A stretch of 64,000 nt of DNA from positions 9,577,374 to 9,641,373 of the forward strand of contig OW028580.1 of the NCBI GenBank assembly GCA_932294295.1. The letters are read 5' to 3'. How positions within the stretch are numbered: the first letter of the stretch is position 1; the number at the start of each line of letters is the position of its first letter. Below, one piece after another: positions 10,495-23,139 of this stretch. Under the pieces are notes generated by a model. The model was not told where the DNA came from and made no database searches. It saw only the letters and a list, made by a program, of their open reading frames with translations. The DNA is from Alitta virens. Taxonomy: Eukaryota; Annelida; Polychaeta; Phyllodocida; Nereididae. Position numbers and translations under genes: made by a program.

Positions 10495-13400
10495 AATAAA
10501 CAGGAACAATTTCTATTAAATTATGTAATTAATGAAAACATAGCAATGATTTTGAATTTATGCATTTCACACACAACCAACAAAGCACACTAAACCATTG
10601 AAATCATTCAAATCACTATTCTGGCTTAAAATCCGCCGTTCCGCAACTGGTATCATGCTGTTTAAGGCCCGTATTGCAGCGACCTCTCGTGGGACAGATA
10701 AGAACTAAAATTCTCCGGCGAGTCGATTTTGGATTATTTGATGGGATCTATTTCTTATTTCTTCACTCAGACACCTATTTTGGGGGATATTTTGACTATT
10801 TGGATATTGGCATGCAGTCTTTCGGCAGTAGCACCCACAAAAGTATTCAATTAATAGCCCTGGGAACATATTCCAGTTAAAAAGCATGAATAACAATAAC
10901 ACACAATGTCTAGACCGGCCTATAAACATGATATGTATAAAGTAAGTCAGACTGCCTGGTTTACATGGTTTATGTTTGGCACATTATACAATAAAATAAA
11001 GTTTCCTTCTGAATTGAAATAAATGAATAATTTCATGATATTTAATCCAAATTTCAGGACCTGCTTTAATACAAGATGATACATTCTATTGTTTCAAATG
11101 GAATAATCATGAATTTCAAAATTTGTTACAAACATGTCATTTAACCAACTTGGTAGGTTCAATGATTATGAGCTTTATACATCAATGTTAAAATTTGACA
11201 AATATTTTATATAAAGGTGAAATTTGCAAGTCCTTAAAAATTTGAGCTATATGTGTTAGTAAACTAGCTTGATTGATAACACAAATTATTCGTTTTGTAA
11301 TTTTAGTTATATATGTAGTTTCCAAAAAGCTAATAACCAAATTTAAGCAAAAAAAAAAAAAGTATCAAGAAATCATAATCTGGATAGCATGATGCAATTC
11401 ACAATAAATTCCGATATCAGTCACACGTATGATAGTTTTATTAAACTTTATGATACAATTCTGTGCTATGGCCAAGACAGTACACGAAATTAAAAATTAT
11501 ATTCCTTTTATTTGTTTATTGTTCATGATAATGGGACTTAATGATTCTGATAGTTGAAAATTTGCGAGTTTGTAAGTCGTGACTGTCACTTCAGACAGGT
11601 AAAATATAATAATATACAAACCTTTCTCCAGGTGCCCTGAAATTGACAACTCCGCAGCTAAGAAATATCTATCGGACTGTGATGTGCTCACATCTGAAAT
11701 GTCAAGGAAATACAAGCTGATTTGTCTATATCAAGTGAAGGAAATGATCCATTCCATTAAGTTCTATGAGTTAAAAGTTTCAGAAAACATTGAAATTACT
11801 TATTCTTGCCCAAAGGAAACCTTTGCCGTATATGAGTGAAGATGACATTAAGTCACTGTTTGGCATATTCAGCATGAAAACAGGCAATTGATTGATTCTG
11901 CTTATGTACTGCTGGGTAAGTATAGTGATCAGAGAATATATTTAAAGTTAAATAAGGCAGTTATATGTTATATGACATTTAAATATTATTCATATCATTT
12001 ATCAAACCATATTTCTTTCTTTTATGATATACCATTCAGTGTTCTAAGTAAATAGAATAGATTATTCCAAGGTATAATGTGCATGTGTGTCACTTGTGGG
12101 TAACAGATTACACTCTGCATGCTTTGAAACTATAATGCACTGGTTGCATTTTGTTGTATTTTTTAGGGTAGCTTCCTTTTGGTACTGGTGTGTAGTGGAG
12201 TGGAGTACTGCAGATTTACAACTAATTGGACTGTGTTGTGTTTGGCAAGAGAGCAGCTCTCTGATTTGGCTCAGAAAGACAGCTTTACAGGTAAGAATTT
12301 AAATAAGTGCTGTTCACTATACATTTTTAGCATTGTAAAATGTAACATAAAAGCAGCACACTCAGATTCACACTGGAATGGTCACGACACAAAATAGGCA
12401 CAGATCGGTAACAGCCATAAAATTTATGGCTGCAGACCTAATGGTATCGACATGGTTGTAGGAATATAACAGGGGAACCCCATTGAAAAACTGGTGGGAA
12501 ATGCAGCAATTTCGATCCCAGTTTGATCCTGACATGCATTCTAAATTATATTTGCCTTCCAGCAGAAGCTGGCGCATCAAGACATAGGAGAAACATTATT
12601 ATGTCTTGACAGCGAAATGATGCCAGCTGGACGGCACCTGTGGTCACATGAAGCGGGTAGTATACAAGTACAAATGTGTTGTATGATCAAATGTTGGATA
12701 TATGCTAAACATATTTTGGTCTTGTATCACAATTTAATTTGCCACTGTCAGAAGTTTGTGTGTGTGTGTGATTAGGGCTTTACGTCCTGTATTTCTGCAC
12801 CAGTTGGGCTAATTAGGACAGGCAGAGACCATGGCAATGAGACGAAGGAGGAAAGCCACTGTCAGAAGAGAGTGAAAAACTTGAGTACAGGTAACATGGA
12901 AATTAGGTTAAAATTTTACTTATATATATGCATGTCAATTATTTTGCAGCATCATTGAATAAACAGTCATGAGTGAACCAGAACTCTGCAGCCATAATGA
13001 GGCAGTGTATCAGGAAGGGGGTTCGGGGGTTCAGTCTAATAACACTGAAGAAGCCATTCATGTTCAGTCAGGTTTGTTTAAAACATATTAAATTGCTAAC
13101 AGTATTAAATTACTAAATTAATGTTGACAATGAGTAAATTTTAAGAATCTCTTGTACCGGCTGATGAATTTATATGGTATTGTGCTAACAATCAGATAAT
13201 GTGGTTGTAACTTGACCTTTTTTTATTTTTTTATTTTGCATGACACTGTCACGGTCTAAGTGTAGTTCATGCAGTTAACACTATCACTGTGCAACTGTGG
13301 TGCGTGTTTATAAAATCAAAAATTGTATGTATATATTTTTTTCCTATTTCAGGATTGAAGAATACTGAATGCAATATGTAGTTGTGTAGTAAGGCATGGC

Positions 13401-13640
13401 TGAAGAGGGAACTACATTTAATGCAGTTATTACATCACTGACATGTACTAGTGACTTTGTCGTTTGGCTGACTCTGTTCATAGACCAGCTAAAGGGAAGG
13501 ATGGCTCACTGCAGTGGTATGTGGCCATGACAGTGCAATGAGTGCCATATATCTACTTATAATATAGGGGCTCTGTACAAATAATTGGTAGGATATTACA
13601 TGGAAGACAGATGATCATTGAGAGTCCCTTTCAAAGATTT
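10495..13640. other. Spacer, no gene confirmed
   Basis: AT-rich spacer between the first giant element and a LINE fragment. It contains scattered short open stretches next to splice-like AG and GTAAG signals, for example about 12165-12291 and 12969-13072. No protein family is recognisable, so I do not call a gene. About 12770-12860, with the phrase GGGCTTTACGTCCTGT, looks like a dispersed SINE-type repeat but was not delimited. Confidence 0.4.
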
Positions 13641-14085
13641 GGCAGGGTGTCCATCATGACTATTACTTCTCAAAAAACATAGAGAACTTTAATTACAATA
13701 ACCTTAGGACCCTGGATAAGGCCATTAACAGACATTTTGAAGCAGAATGGCTTGAAGATCTCCAAAGAGAATGTGAAAAAATTGGAAAGGGACATAACAA
13801 ACAGGGGACCAATCTGCTAATCGACTTTTCAAGTCCACATTTCAACTTGTAAAGTATCTTCAGATGAACATGAGTACTTGGAATTGTTGTGCTCCTTGTT
13901 TTAGATGTGGGATTGGTCCTATTCATATAGAGACAGAATGGCAGATATGAGGTCCTCCAAGAAAATGAGAAACTTGTCCAGTCTGTGACACTGGTGAAGT
14001 GTAATCGTTGTTGCACGTAATGGTTTGCTGCCCTGTTTATGCACAAGCCAGAGAGCCTGTGTTGAACAGAGCGTCTTGGAAAACC
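13640..14085 (+). pseudogene. LINE ORF2 C-terminal fragment
   Basis: The plus strand reads a basic helical stretch (FNYNNLRTLDKAINRHFEAE near 13690), then after frame breaks FRCGIGPIHIET (about 13900) and CPVCDTGEV followed by LLHVMVCCPVY (about 13978-14040). The C-x2-C ... H ... C-P pattern is the zinc-knuckle-like C-terminus seen after the reverse transcriptase in many LINE-type ORF2 proteins. Several stops and frameshifts make it a relic. Confidence 0.6.
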
Positions 14086-14846
14086 TTACATTTCAATTGA
14101 TGAATGACTGTGATTAACTGTGTATTATATTGAGTGACTGTAATACGTGTCTAAAGGCAGCAATGTTTGGTTTTATGCTTTTAAATGGTTATATATGTAT
14201 TCTTGTGCTTTAGCTTTGTGCTTTTTATTAGTAACTAATGAACTTTTAACTGAATTTTATTTTCCCAAGTCTCTTTATAATTTATCAATATTGGGTCACC
14301 TAACTGACATTGTGTATTCTTCATGAAATAAATGAATATATAACAAGTTTCATGGTGTTTTTTTTTCTTATCACCCAGAAATAAAAAGTAAGTTTTTTTA
14401 TTTAAATAGTAACTCCGCAACTGTATATACTTTTTATGTCAATACTACACCTGACGGTCTCATGACAGGGAAACCGCAAAATTAGCATGTATAATCTTAA
14501 GGCCTCAGACAAGGCCCAGAGCCAATGGAAATGTTTCTGCTAGGCTCACTGACATAATTGATCACTCGTTGAAATTTGAATTATGAAAATATAATTGCTC
14601 TGTTTACTATGATCCAATGTGATCCAATTCGTGCCATTTGCCCCTCAGTTCCTGTAAAACCAACAGGGACACCTGTTGTACTGCATTCAGACCAAGAGCA
14701 GAAAATCTGTGAAATACTTCAAAAACAGCAACCCCTCCCCTTCCCCATAGATTGTCTTTTCCTTGCTAGGTTCTCTATATTTCTAATAAACTTCCCCTAT
14801 CATTTAATTTTTCATGCCATCAAAAATTGCCGATTTGTTTACATTT
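14086..14846. other. Spacer, nothing recognised
   Basis: AT-rich DNA up to the TA target site of the Tc1-like element. No gene seen. Confidence 0.5.
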
Positions 14847-14929
14847 TACACTAATGGACTTTAAAAACGCATAACTGCATTTTAAGTGGAAAAATAACAT
14901 ACTTGTATTTTGTTCAACAGATTTATTAA

Positions 14930-15514
14930 TCATATCACAGGAAGAGCAGAAAACATGGACTGGTAACAGAAACAAATCATGTCAATGATGTCAACAAGTG
15001 CAAAAATGCATAACAAAGAGTCCACAACAACAAAGGCTGGATCAGTAGCGGGTGTGACCACCACGGCTCTGGAGCACTGCAGCCAGTCTTCGGGGCATTG
15101 ACAACAAAATGTTGTCCAGTTGTCGTCTGGGTATTGCCCTCCACTCTTCCACCAGGGCCTGGTGCAGTTGAGCATTGGTGGTTGGGGCAGGAACTCTTCT
15201 CTTCTCATCCAGTCTGGATGAGCATTGAAGTACGGCATCACATGAGTCTGCAGGATCTCGTCTCTGTAGCGTTGACCATTCAAGGAATCATTGATGACCA
15301 CAAGTTCTGATCTCCAGCCATACCCAATAGCACCCCAGACCATGACAGAGCTTTGTCCAAAACTGTCATGCTGAGCAACACATGGTCTTGCATTGCGCTC
15401 CCCTCGACGACGGTACACTCGCTGACACCCATCATTGCGGTGAAGCTGAAAACGAGATTCGTCACTAAACATGACACTCCTCCAGAAATGGTTAGGCGTG
15501 TGCCTGTTTGAATG
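14930..15514 (-). pseudogene. Tc1-like transposase, C-terminal half
   Basis: Minus-strand frame with HFWRSVMFSDESRF (first catalytic D), RVYRRRGERN, VMVWGAIGYG and DEILQTHVMPYF. These are classical Tc1 transposase motifs in the right order. The reading frame is lost in the region of the last catalytic residues (about 15000-15180). The protein begins abruptly at 15514, where the giant element starts. The matching N-terminal half is at 34640-35150. Confidence 0.9.
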
Positions 15515-15571
15515 GGCTAACTGTACTTTGCGGAACGAAACGAAACAGAAAGGGGGGTCACTCCAGAAAAT
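15515..15571 (+). repeat. Terminal inverted repeat of giant copy 2, left
   Basis: Tip GGCTAACTGTACTTTGCGG, then GAACGAAACGAAACAG, then AAAGGGGGGTCACTCCAG. The sequence inside it (AAGATACATGAATTTTGC) matches the right subterminal part of giant copy 1. Confidence 0.9.
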
Positions 15572-16124
15572 TTCAAGATACATGAATTTTGCACTGTGTC
15601 TGTTATCAATGGGCATCGGTTGACTCAATGTAGCCCCAAGGGACTGGCTTGCGTTTTGCGAGTCTGTCTGTTCGGGCTAACTCAATGTGATTGAAGTCAC
15701 TGACGCCTTCTGAAGGAGGGGGAGGGTGGGGACTGTGCATTGCATTATGGCCTAGTGCAAAAATAGTGAAGCCTTTGATATCATATTTATTCTCACATTA
15801 AATACAGCCCTTATTTAGTCTTTTCAAAATAAAGAGCGACATTTTTTTACCGTTTTTTTTATGTGACTTTTTGAAGTTAGTTAAATATCATTGATTTTTT
15901 TTCACTAATTCTTGCTAATAATTGAATGTTTCTAAACTTGAACAGTTTTGTATTTATTCTTTAGTCTGCCTATTTACTGTTCATTTTACAAGATACACTC
16001 TCCATACTAAACATATGGAAAATTTCCACATTCAATGTATTATCAAATAAATTAAGCAAGTCATCTAACTTATTGCATTAAGAACATCTAACATCACGAT
16101 TTTATACTATTATTTTTTTTCTAA

Positions 16125-16290
16125 TAGATAGATAGATAGATAGATAGCTGGATAGCTGGATAGATAGATAGCTGGATAGATAGATAGATAGATATAAACA
16201 GATAGATATAGATAGAAAGATAGATAGATATAGATATAGATAGATAGATAGGTAGACAGATAGATAGATAGAAAAACAGATAAATAGATA
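16125..16290. repeat. GATA/TAGA microsatellite
   Basis: Tandem TAGA with GATAGCTG variants about 0.6-0.8 kb inside the giant element. The apparent serine/tyrosine/leucine repeat proteins encoded here are artefacts of the satellite. Confidence 0.95.
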
Positions 16291-16394
16291 GTTTTTACAA
16301 TATATAAAGTGCATTAATTACTAATAACACGTCTTTCAGACAGGCCCAAAGTTAAAGTGGAAATTGAAATATTATAATATTTAGGCCTACCCCA

Positions 16395-16454
16395 TGTTCC
16401 GTTTCGCTAAATACAGTTATCCAGTGGGATAATTGTACTTAACGGAACGGAACA
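16395..16454. repeat. TIR-derived palindrome, copy 2a
   Basis: TGTTCCGTTTCGCTAAATAC leads to CAGTTATCC, then GTGGGATAATTGTAC and GGAACGGAACA. It is nearly the exact inverse of 9899-9960 including flanks. Confidence 0.9.
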
Positions 16455-16909
16455 ACAATTTATTGGCAACTTTAAATGTTGATTTTAACAAATTGTTCAC
16501 TGTTAAAATCTACAACAGTTAACTAAATGCGAAGTAAACAAACTCATTGGCTTCACTCTTATCATGGAGTCACTAGAGACTCGCTCTTATATACTTAGGA
16601 TGACAATTTTTTAGACTACATAAAATGTACATAATGATTAGGATAATAATTTGTTAGAAAGCATAAAATATACATTAGTAATGAATTATTTTAATTGACG
16701 AGAGTTAATTTTTTTTCTTTTCTAACAATGGCACGTTACTGAAATGTATAGCAATCCCACAATAATCAAGCATAATGTGTATACAGTTTCGTATGTATAT
16801 ATACTAATTCAAGTATGTACAAACTTAATTATAGTACCATGACAACAGTATACATATGACGAAAAAAATGATTATTTGTAAGACAACTGCAAAAAGCAGC
16901 ATAATTGTC

Positions 16910-16964
16910 TGTTCCGCAAAGTACAGTTATCCCAGGGGATAACTGTATTTTGCGGAACGGAACA
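16910..16964. repeat. TIR-derived palindrome, copy 2b
   Basis: TGTTCCGCAAAGTACAG / TTATCCCAGGGGATAA / CTGTATTTTGCGGAAC form a near-perfect palindrome of the terminal tip sequence. Confidence 0.9.
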
Positions 16965-17661
16965 AGTTTTTGGCAGTGGACGCCAGGGGTCTCCACTACA
17001 AGCTACCAACAGAGCCTGTCCACAGAGCCGCGTCACTCTGGGTCGAGCAATTTTGAAAGTGTGGATTGCAGCGCCTCTAGTAGCATAATGTGCAACATCA
17101 CAGTCTGACCTGGCTCACAAGTGAGCTTAGGGCTGTGCTCAGCTTATGTCACAGTGGAGACTTGACCAATAATGTAAGGCCTAGAAAAATATTGTTTGAT
17201 TCTGGTGACCCGACTGACCCTATTTTTTGCATTGGGATTCTACCAATTTATATTTAAAAAAAAAAAGAAGGAGATATTTAAGTCAAATAAAGGTGTATTA
17301 CAAAAATTGAAGTATTGTGATCAAAGTTATTTTTTTTGGTTTAACAGTAGTTACTTTTTGTAACTTGATTAATTATTGTCCATTATAATCATTGTTCATT
17401 TGTAGCAAAATAGTGAGACTAGAAACAATGTAGCTAAACTTTATTTATGACCCCATCTCACTGTACATGATAGAACAATGCAGTTTTTTTCTAAATAGTT
17501 CACTTGTATTTATATCTTATCATCTACGTCAATTTATTTAAAGCAACACAATGAGAAAATACACTAACCGTCTAATGCCTAATTTATTGAAAAAAATAAA
17601 ATAATTTTGCTGAACTGACTACTATGGAAGTAGTTGTATGTATTCTTTTAGAATCATGTCG

Positions 17662-18525
17662 CTGAATCAACATCCTTCCGTGAAAATTAATTTGCACTAA
17701 TCAGTCATAAATGAAATATAATTTATGCACTGCTTGGTATAACAGTGGCAATATGCTACTAAATTGTTTGATAAATGATATATTTGAACAGGTAGGTGAA
17801 TGGGTACTGTATAATACATGTAATACATGTAAACTGTTCATTGCAACATGACTGATTGAGGGAGGAGTTGGTTCATTTGAGAATTTCTTCTGAAGTGTCC
17901 ATTGAAACTTAATTTGTGGCCCCTGCATGGAAGAACAGAGCTTCCAAACATGCCCCCTGCAGGTACATGATACCTCTCGTTCTAGGGCAAACATGTCCTC
18001 CAGGGTCTTCAGTGGGACCTGCAATTTGCCCTTGCTTGGAAGACGAGCTTCGTTGAAAATTGCATAGGCATAACGCCTGGGACACCAATTTTCTGAATCA
18101 ACATCCTTCCGTGAAAATTAATTTGCACTAATCAGTCATAAATGAAATATAATTTATGCACTGCTTGGTATAACAGTGGCAATATGCTACTAAATTGTTT
18201 GATAAATGATATATTTGAACAGGTAGGTGAATGGGTACTGTATAATACATGTAATACATGTAAACTGTTCATTGCAACATGACTGATTGAGGGAGGAGTT
18301 GGTTCATTTGAGAATTTCTTCTGAAGTGTCCATTGAAACTTAATTTGTGGCCCCTGCATGGAAGAACAGAGCTTCCAAACATGCCCCCTGCAGGTACATG
18401 ATACCTCTCGTTCTAGGGCAAACATGTCCTCCAGGGTCTTCAGTGGGACCTGCAATTTGCCCTTGCTTGGAAGACGAGCTTCGTTGAAAATTGCATAGGC
18501 ATAACGCCTGGGACACCAATTTTCT
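17662..18525 (-). repeat. 431-bp tandem duplication carrying a conserved-looking exon
   Basis: Two direct copies, offset exactly 431 bp (17662-18092 and 18093-18525), appear identical over most of their length. Each contains the same 107-codon minus-strand frame (17701-18024 and 18132-18455). The readable frame extends a further 25 or so codons upstream, to an AG splice-acceptor-like site next to CCAATTTTCT. The translated part is cysteine- and tryptophan-containing (WCPRRYAYAIFNEARLP, later EVSCTCRGHVWKLCSSMQG), unlike random sequence. I do not recognise the family. It could be a captured exon or part of the giant element's own gene; a recent duplication or an assembly artefact would explain the near-identity. 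Confidence 0.65.
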
Positions 18526-19812
18526 ATTTTTGTTGGACTCTCACTGCCCTGTAAACATACGAAACTTAGTCTAGAATGATATGAAGAACATATAATACCA
18601 TGGTTTAAAGGTAAAACTCTTTTATCTAATAATTTAAAAAATGTGTAAAAATGTGAGTAATGAATTGAGAAAAACGCTCAGGACAATTTAAGCATCACAC
18701 TGATTGATGAATACCGGAGAAGCAGGCTAAAAGCTAAATTAAAATTTGAGCTGTAGATATATTTGCAACTATTATTACTATCTTTCGGCAAAATTTCAGC
18801 AATCTATATGATAGATTAGTTGCATAATTTCTGTGATAAAACATTAAATGCGGAATTTTTCTTCCATGTTTAGTTTGAAGAGCCTCATATGTAAGATGAA
18901 CAATGAATAGGCAGAGCAAAGAATAAATACAAAGTTATTTTAGTTCAGAAAAACAGACTAAATATACGAAAGAAAATGTTTAAATGTTAAATTATTAGCA
19001 CAAATTATTGAGATTAATTAATGATATCTAATCAACTATAAAAATGTCACACTAAAAATGGTAACAAATGCCTTTTCATTCGGCTGTATTGATTTGTCTC
19101 AAAGTTTCAGAGAATGCCCAGGACATTTATTAGATATGAGATAAATATAAATAACAACTGTAGAATTAGTAGTATCGCTATATTTAACGTGACACTAAGT
19201 TTTATATCAAAGGCTTCATTATTTTTGCACTAGGCCTCAAGTGATCTTCACCATTTATATCAACTGATTTGCTTACATATCAATCTGGATATGAGTGAAA
19301 TTTAGCAGATAGCTCTGGTACATGGTTACGGTTGGTTTAATTGATATGTTAACTTATTTTCACTTCTATAGGGAAAATTGCACCTATGTTTCGTAGTGAA
19401 ATTACATGTAAGCTGACTCATACTGACATCCATTGCAATGAAAAGCTAATGACCATCCAATGGCCCCAAGATGAAGTCATAACTACCTTATGAGTCATCA
19501 TTGAATAGAACATGTTATATTGAGTTTGAGTTTAGAATTTTTTTTCTTTACATTGGTTGTCAATATAAAATTTACTATTCAATCTATATATTAGAACACA
19601 GAAGTGTGACTTATCAATGCAGTTTTTAGCAGAAGAAGACAAGAACCGTTTAAACATCAATTCTTCAATCAGGCCCTTAGCCAAGGGGAGGGGGGGGGGG
19701 GGTCGTTTGACCACCCAAATTGGTCCATGTCCACACATTGGTCCACAATGCTATTTTAATAATTTGTATTGAAAGTCCACAATTTAAAAAGGCCCACCCA
19801 ACGCTAGCGGCT

Positions 19813-19913
19813 GGCTAGCCCGAGAAATCTGATGTTCGCTTAGCTCTTATTTACTATCTATCATTTTGTGAGCTGACAGCGGCGTGTGGTCAGTCAGAGT
19901 TTCTCGGGCTAGC
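19813..19913. repeat. Inverted repeat, possible MITE
   Basis: GGCTAGCCCGAGAAA and its inverse TTTCTCGGGCTAGC are separated by about 70 bases. A GCTAGCGGCTG motif accompanies each arm. Confidence 0.6.
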
Positions 19914-20065
19914 GGCTGACCACAGGCCTGCTAATGTGGCATTTGCTCATTTTTGTAATCAGCTCCCGGTATTCTGCCTCTATCTTGTGAAACGTTTGAT
20001 CTTTCTAGGCTTACAAAGGCCTACAGGGCAATTAAAGAATGGCTAGCTCCATGGTATATACTGTA

Positions 20066-20066
<1 letters not shown>

Positions 20067-20096
<30 letters not shown>
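20067..20096. repeat. TA dinucleotide repeat
   Basis: Uninterrupted TA run of about 13 units. Confidence 0.9.
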
Positions 20097-20997
20097 CTCA
20101 TGCAAATGTATGAATAAATAAATATATATAAATATAGACATGTATGTGTTCATTTCACCATGTAAATATCTCAAGAACACGACATTTTTTAATGTTATTA
20201 CAATTGTTTAGTTTGATGTTTTGATCTTGCATGTGATTGTGAGGTAATAGGTTTGTAGTAATTAGCCCAATTTCATGCATGATCCATCGATATCATGGGG
20301 TCCACACTACAGAGGCAATTAAATAGGGTGAATATATAACCTCAGATATTTTTTGTTAGATCAAAATTTGCAGCTTGGCAAATTGTTAATCCCATGCCCT
20401 AATACAATGCTACTTTTAAATCCTCCCATATCGAACTTTTGATCTGCCTTGAGAATTCACTTTGATTAACATTAAAATATACAGCCTGTTAAAATAAGTT
20501 ACCTCATAGATAAAATAAATTCTCAAGAGGCAGCCAATTTTTGTAAATTTAAGCCAGCTCAGCGAATATTTCAAGCTTTGAAGTTAAGAAGAGAAACCCT
20601 GATGACCAACATGCATGGTTTTCCTGCACTCTCTTAGTCTCTATTTCTTGGTTTATTTTGTGTACAAATTCAAACCATTTGTCTTTGAGTGAACTTGGAG
20701 TGAATAAAAATACTCCTATATTATCAAAATGCAAATGCTTCAGTGATGCAACTTCTCAGCAGTTTAAATGAGAGAGCATTAATTGTAACTGAACATATTA
20801 GGACACCGCCCATAATAGGGCACCATACGTTAGTTAATAACAAGTTACTTAAATATGGTATAAAATTCATTTTTTTCAATAAACTTTTTCTCAATACATT
20901 TAGGCAAACACCCCCTCCTCCCACAGGACCATTTCTGGCTACGCCACTGACCCCAGCTACCTTAATGCTGAAACGGGCCAGCCTTTTAAGAAGTTCA

Positions 20998-21031
20998 TCC
21001 CTATAGATAACTGTACTTTGCGAAACTGTTC
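20998..21031. repeat. TIR-derived half-palindrome, copy 2c
   Basis: ATAGATAACTGTACTTTGCG followed by AAACTGTTC is one arm only. The nearby phrase GGGCCAGCCTTTT recurs, inverted, beside the palindrome at 7347-7399. Confidence 0.7.
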
Positions 21032-23102
21032 TTTCTTCTTTTGCAATTATCAGCTGATTGAAGTCTTTGGACTACACAAATTACAAAACATGTCATGTTT
21101 GGTATCATTTTGCACGTATTTTTATGACTAATGTAAAGGTGATGTTAAATAATTAATTTCAAAATTGAACTACAGTTTAAAAGCCCACACTGCAAAACTC
21201 AATTAGGCCCATATGGTATACAGCTGCAACTTGTTATGCTTGACTGATCACAATGCCTTGGCTCAGGTGGGAGGCACTCTCCAGAATTTTCCAATTCTTT
21301 TATATATTTTAGCCCATGTGAGATAAAATCATGATGGATAAAATAACACTATATAAATCAATTGTGATATATTTGGTATAAAGTAGGCCTAATGAGGTTT
21401 CCTCGCAGACTATAGTAGTATTGAAAATAAAGGTCTACTTTTTTTCTTGTTTTTTATATTACCATTTTATCCTGATGAGCTTGAAGCAGCACAAAATAGA
21501 CACAAAATGTAATGAATGAAGCCAACCTTTTAACCCATTAAACCCTATCATTGAAATGATATTTGTTTGCTGTATGAAACATATTCAAAAATGCTGACAG
21601 TTATCATAAGAATCCTCTGTTAATTACTCACACTTAAAATTGAAAACTTAGCAATGATGTGCCCACCTAATCGTATAGGAGCGTTTAGGGTGACGTCAGG
21701 CTGTGTGTGCGCTGTAAATAGATTGGGGTTGATTGGCCGTCAACGGCCGTGGCCGATTCTATGTGTAAACACTGCAGCAGCAGTACCATTCCCTTTAATT
21801 GTATTGAAACCACTATTAAAAAAATCACTATTTGTCCTTATAATCAGGCTGCCCACATTTTCCTGCAATAGGAATTCCATACTTTTCTCAAACTTTTTCA
21901 ATTGTTTTTTTCCAGGCCAAAAACTGGTTTTTCCGTATCAGTTAATGCCACATTATGCCAAAACTTGAGGCCAACCAGATGGATTTTAATGAAACTCCTG
22001 TAAAAAATTATGCTGAATTTGTCTGCAATTAATTTCTTATCGCTCTGTTTACATTATTATTATTTTGTTCAGTCTTTTCGAAACACAAATAATTTTCCCG
22101 ACTACAGAAAATGTTCCTACTTTTACAGACCTTGAAATGATTTTTCAAATTCCCTACTCTTTCCAGGTGTCTCAAAACCATGGGCCCCATGTATAATAAA
22201 TGGCCTAGTTGTGTATTTTGATAGTTACACCGTGGAGATACTATTTAGTCACATTTGCATGATGTTTTCCGAAATGAGGAAAATATGGGCAGAATTTCTT
22301 TTTTCATTCTGTCCTGAACAGCACTCAGACACCGCATCAACACCAGAATATGTTTAAAATATGCATGAAAATCTTACAGTATTGTAATTAATTTATATAA
22401 CTTTACCTTTTTAAACTACATTTTGAGATTATGTCATACTTTAATATAAAAAAAAAATTGTTTTTTCTCTTCGTTCACCTTACTAGAGTCTCATACTTAA
22501 CAGTGGCATACATATAATTATGAAGACCTGGAGTGTTGATATTATTATCACTATATATTTTATCACCTCATTCCTGCATTATTTGTATAACAGCATTGTG
22601 AATGAAAAAATACCAAAATAATAGGGAATTGAGGCATTACCTTGGCAGCTTGGCCACACAGTATACATTCAGTGTCCAGTATGGGCCATAAATGCATAAA
22701 GGTTTCTGGAAGATGTATACAATAGTGTAGTTGTGCCTTGTGGAGCTTTTATTGCCTTCAATAATTATCAGAATAGTTATCATGACGAGTAAAATTCATA
22801 TTTTCCCAAAGCTTCAAAGCTAAGACTCCCCTACATGCATGAAATATTGCTGTTAAAGTATCTAAATTATTGTACTTCAACTCTTTACAATAAGTGTTGT
22901 TTGAAGGTTTTAAAAATGAGCCCAATATCTTTCAGAGCTGCATGATCTAGCATATTTTGATCAGTCATACAGTTGTGAGCCACTAGTTCTTACGGTTGAG
23001 GGCTATCTTTTATATTGAATTTTAACTTTTTGGTCATAATAATCTACACATGTAAATAAGAAATCTGAGAAATGTCTTAAATAATTAGGCTACTGATATG
23101 AG

Positions 23103-23139
23103 CATGGAGACAAGAGTCATGGAGACTCTTGTCTCCATG
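23103..23139. repeat. Hairpin with 16-17-bp arms
   Basis: CATGGAGACAAGAGT and ACTCTTGTCTCCATG are exact inverses around a few bases. The same 'CTTGTCTCCATGG' phrase occurs near 3703 in giant copy 1. Confidence 0.8.

Larger units (their letters stand above)
15572..17661. other. Left subterminal region of giant copy 2
   Basis: No gene. It contains a GATA satellite and two palindromes (separate entries). The order TIR, satellite, palindrome, palindrome repeats that of the right end of giant copy 1. Confidence 0.6.

Noticed and set aside
12087..13072. Host gene with several small exons
   Set aside because: Splice-like sites exist, but no frame gives a recognisable protein and phases do not link convincingly.
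16905..17108. Small frames with a recurring VPQSTVIPGDNC-like start (also near 32592)
   Set aside because: They are readings of the TIR-derived palindrome and recur wherever it occurs.
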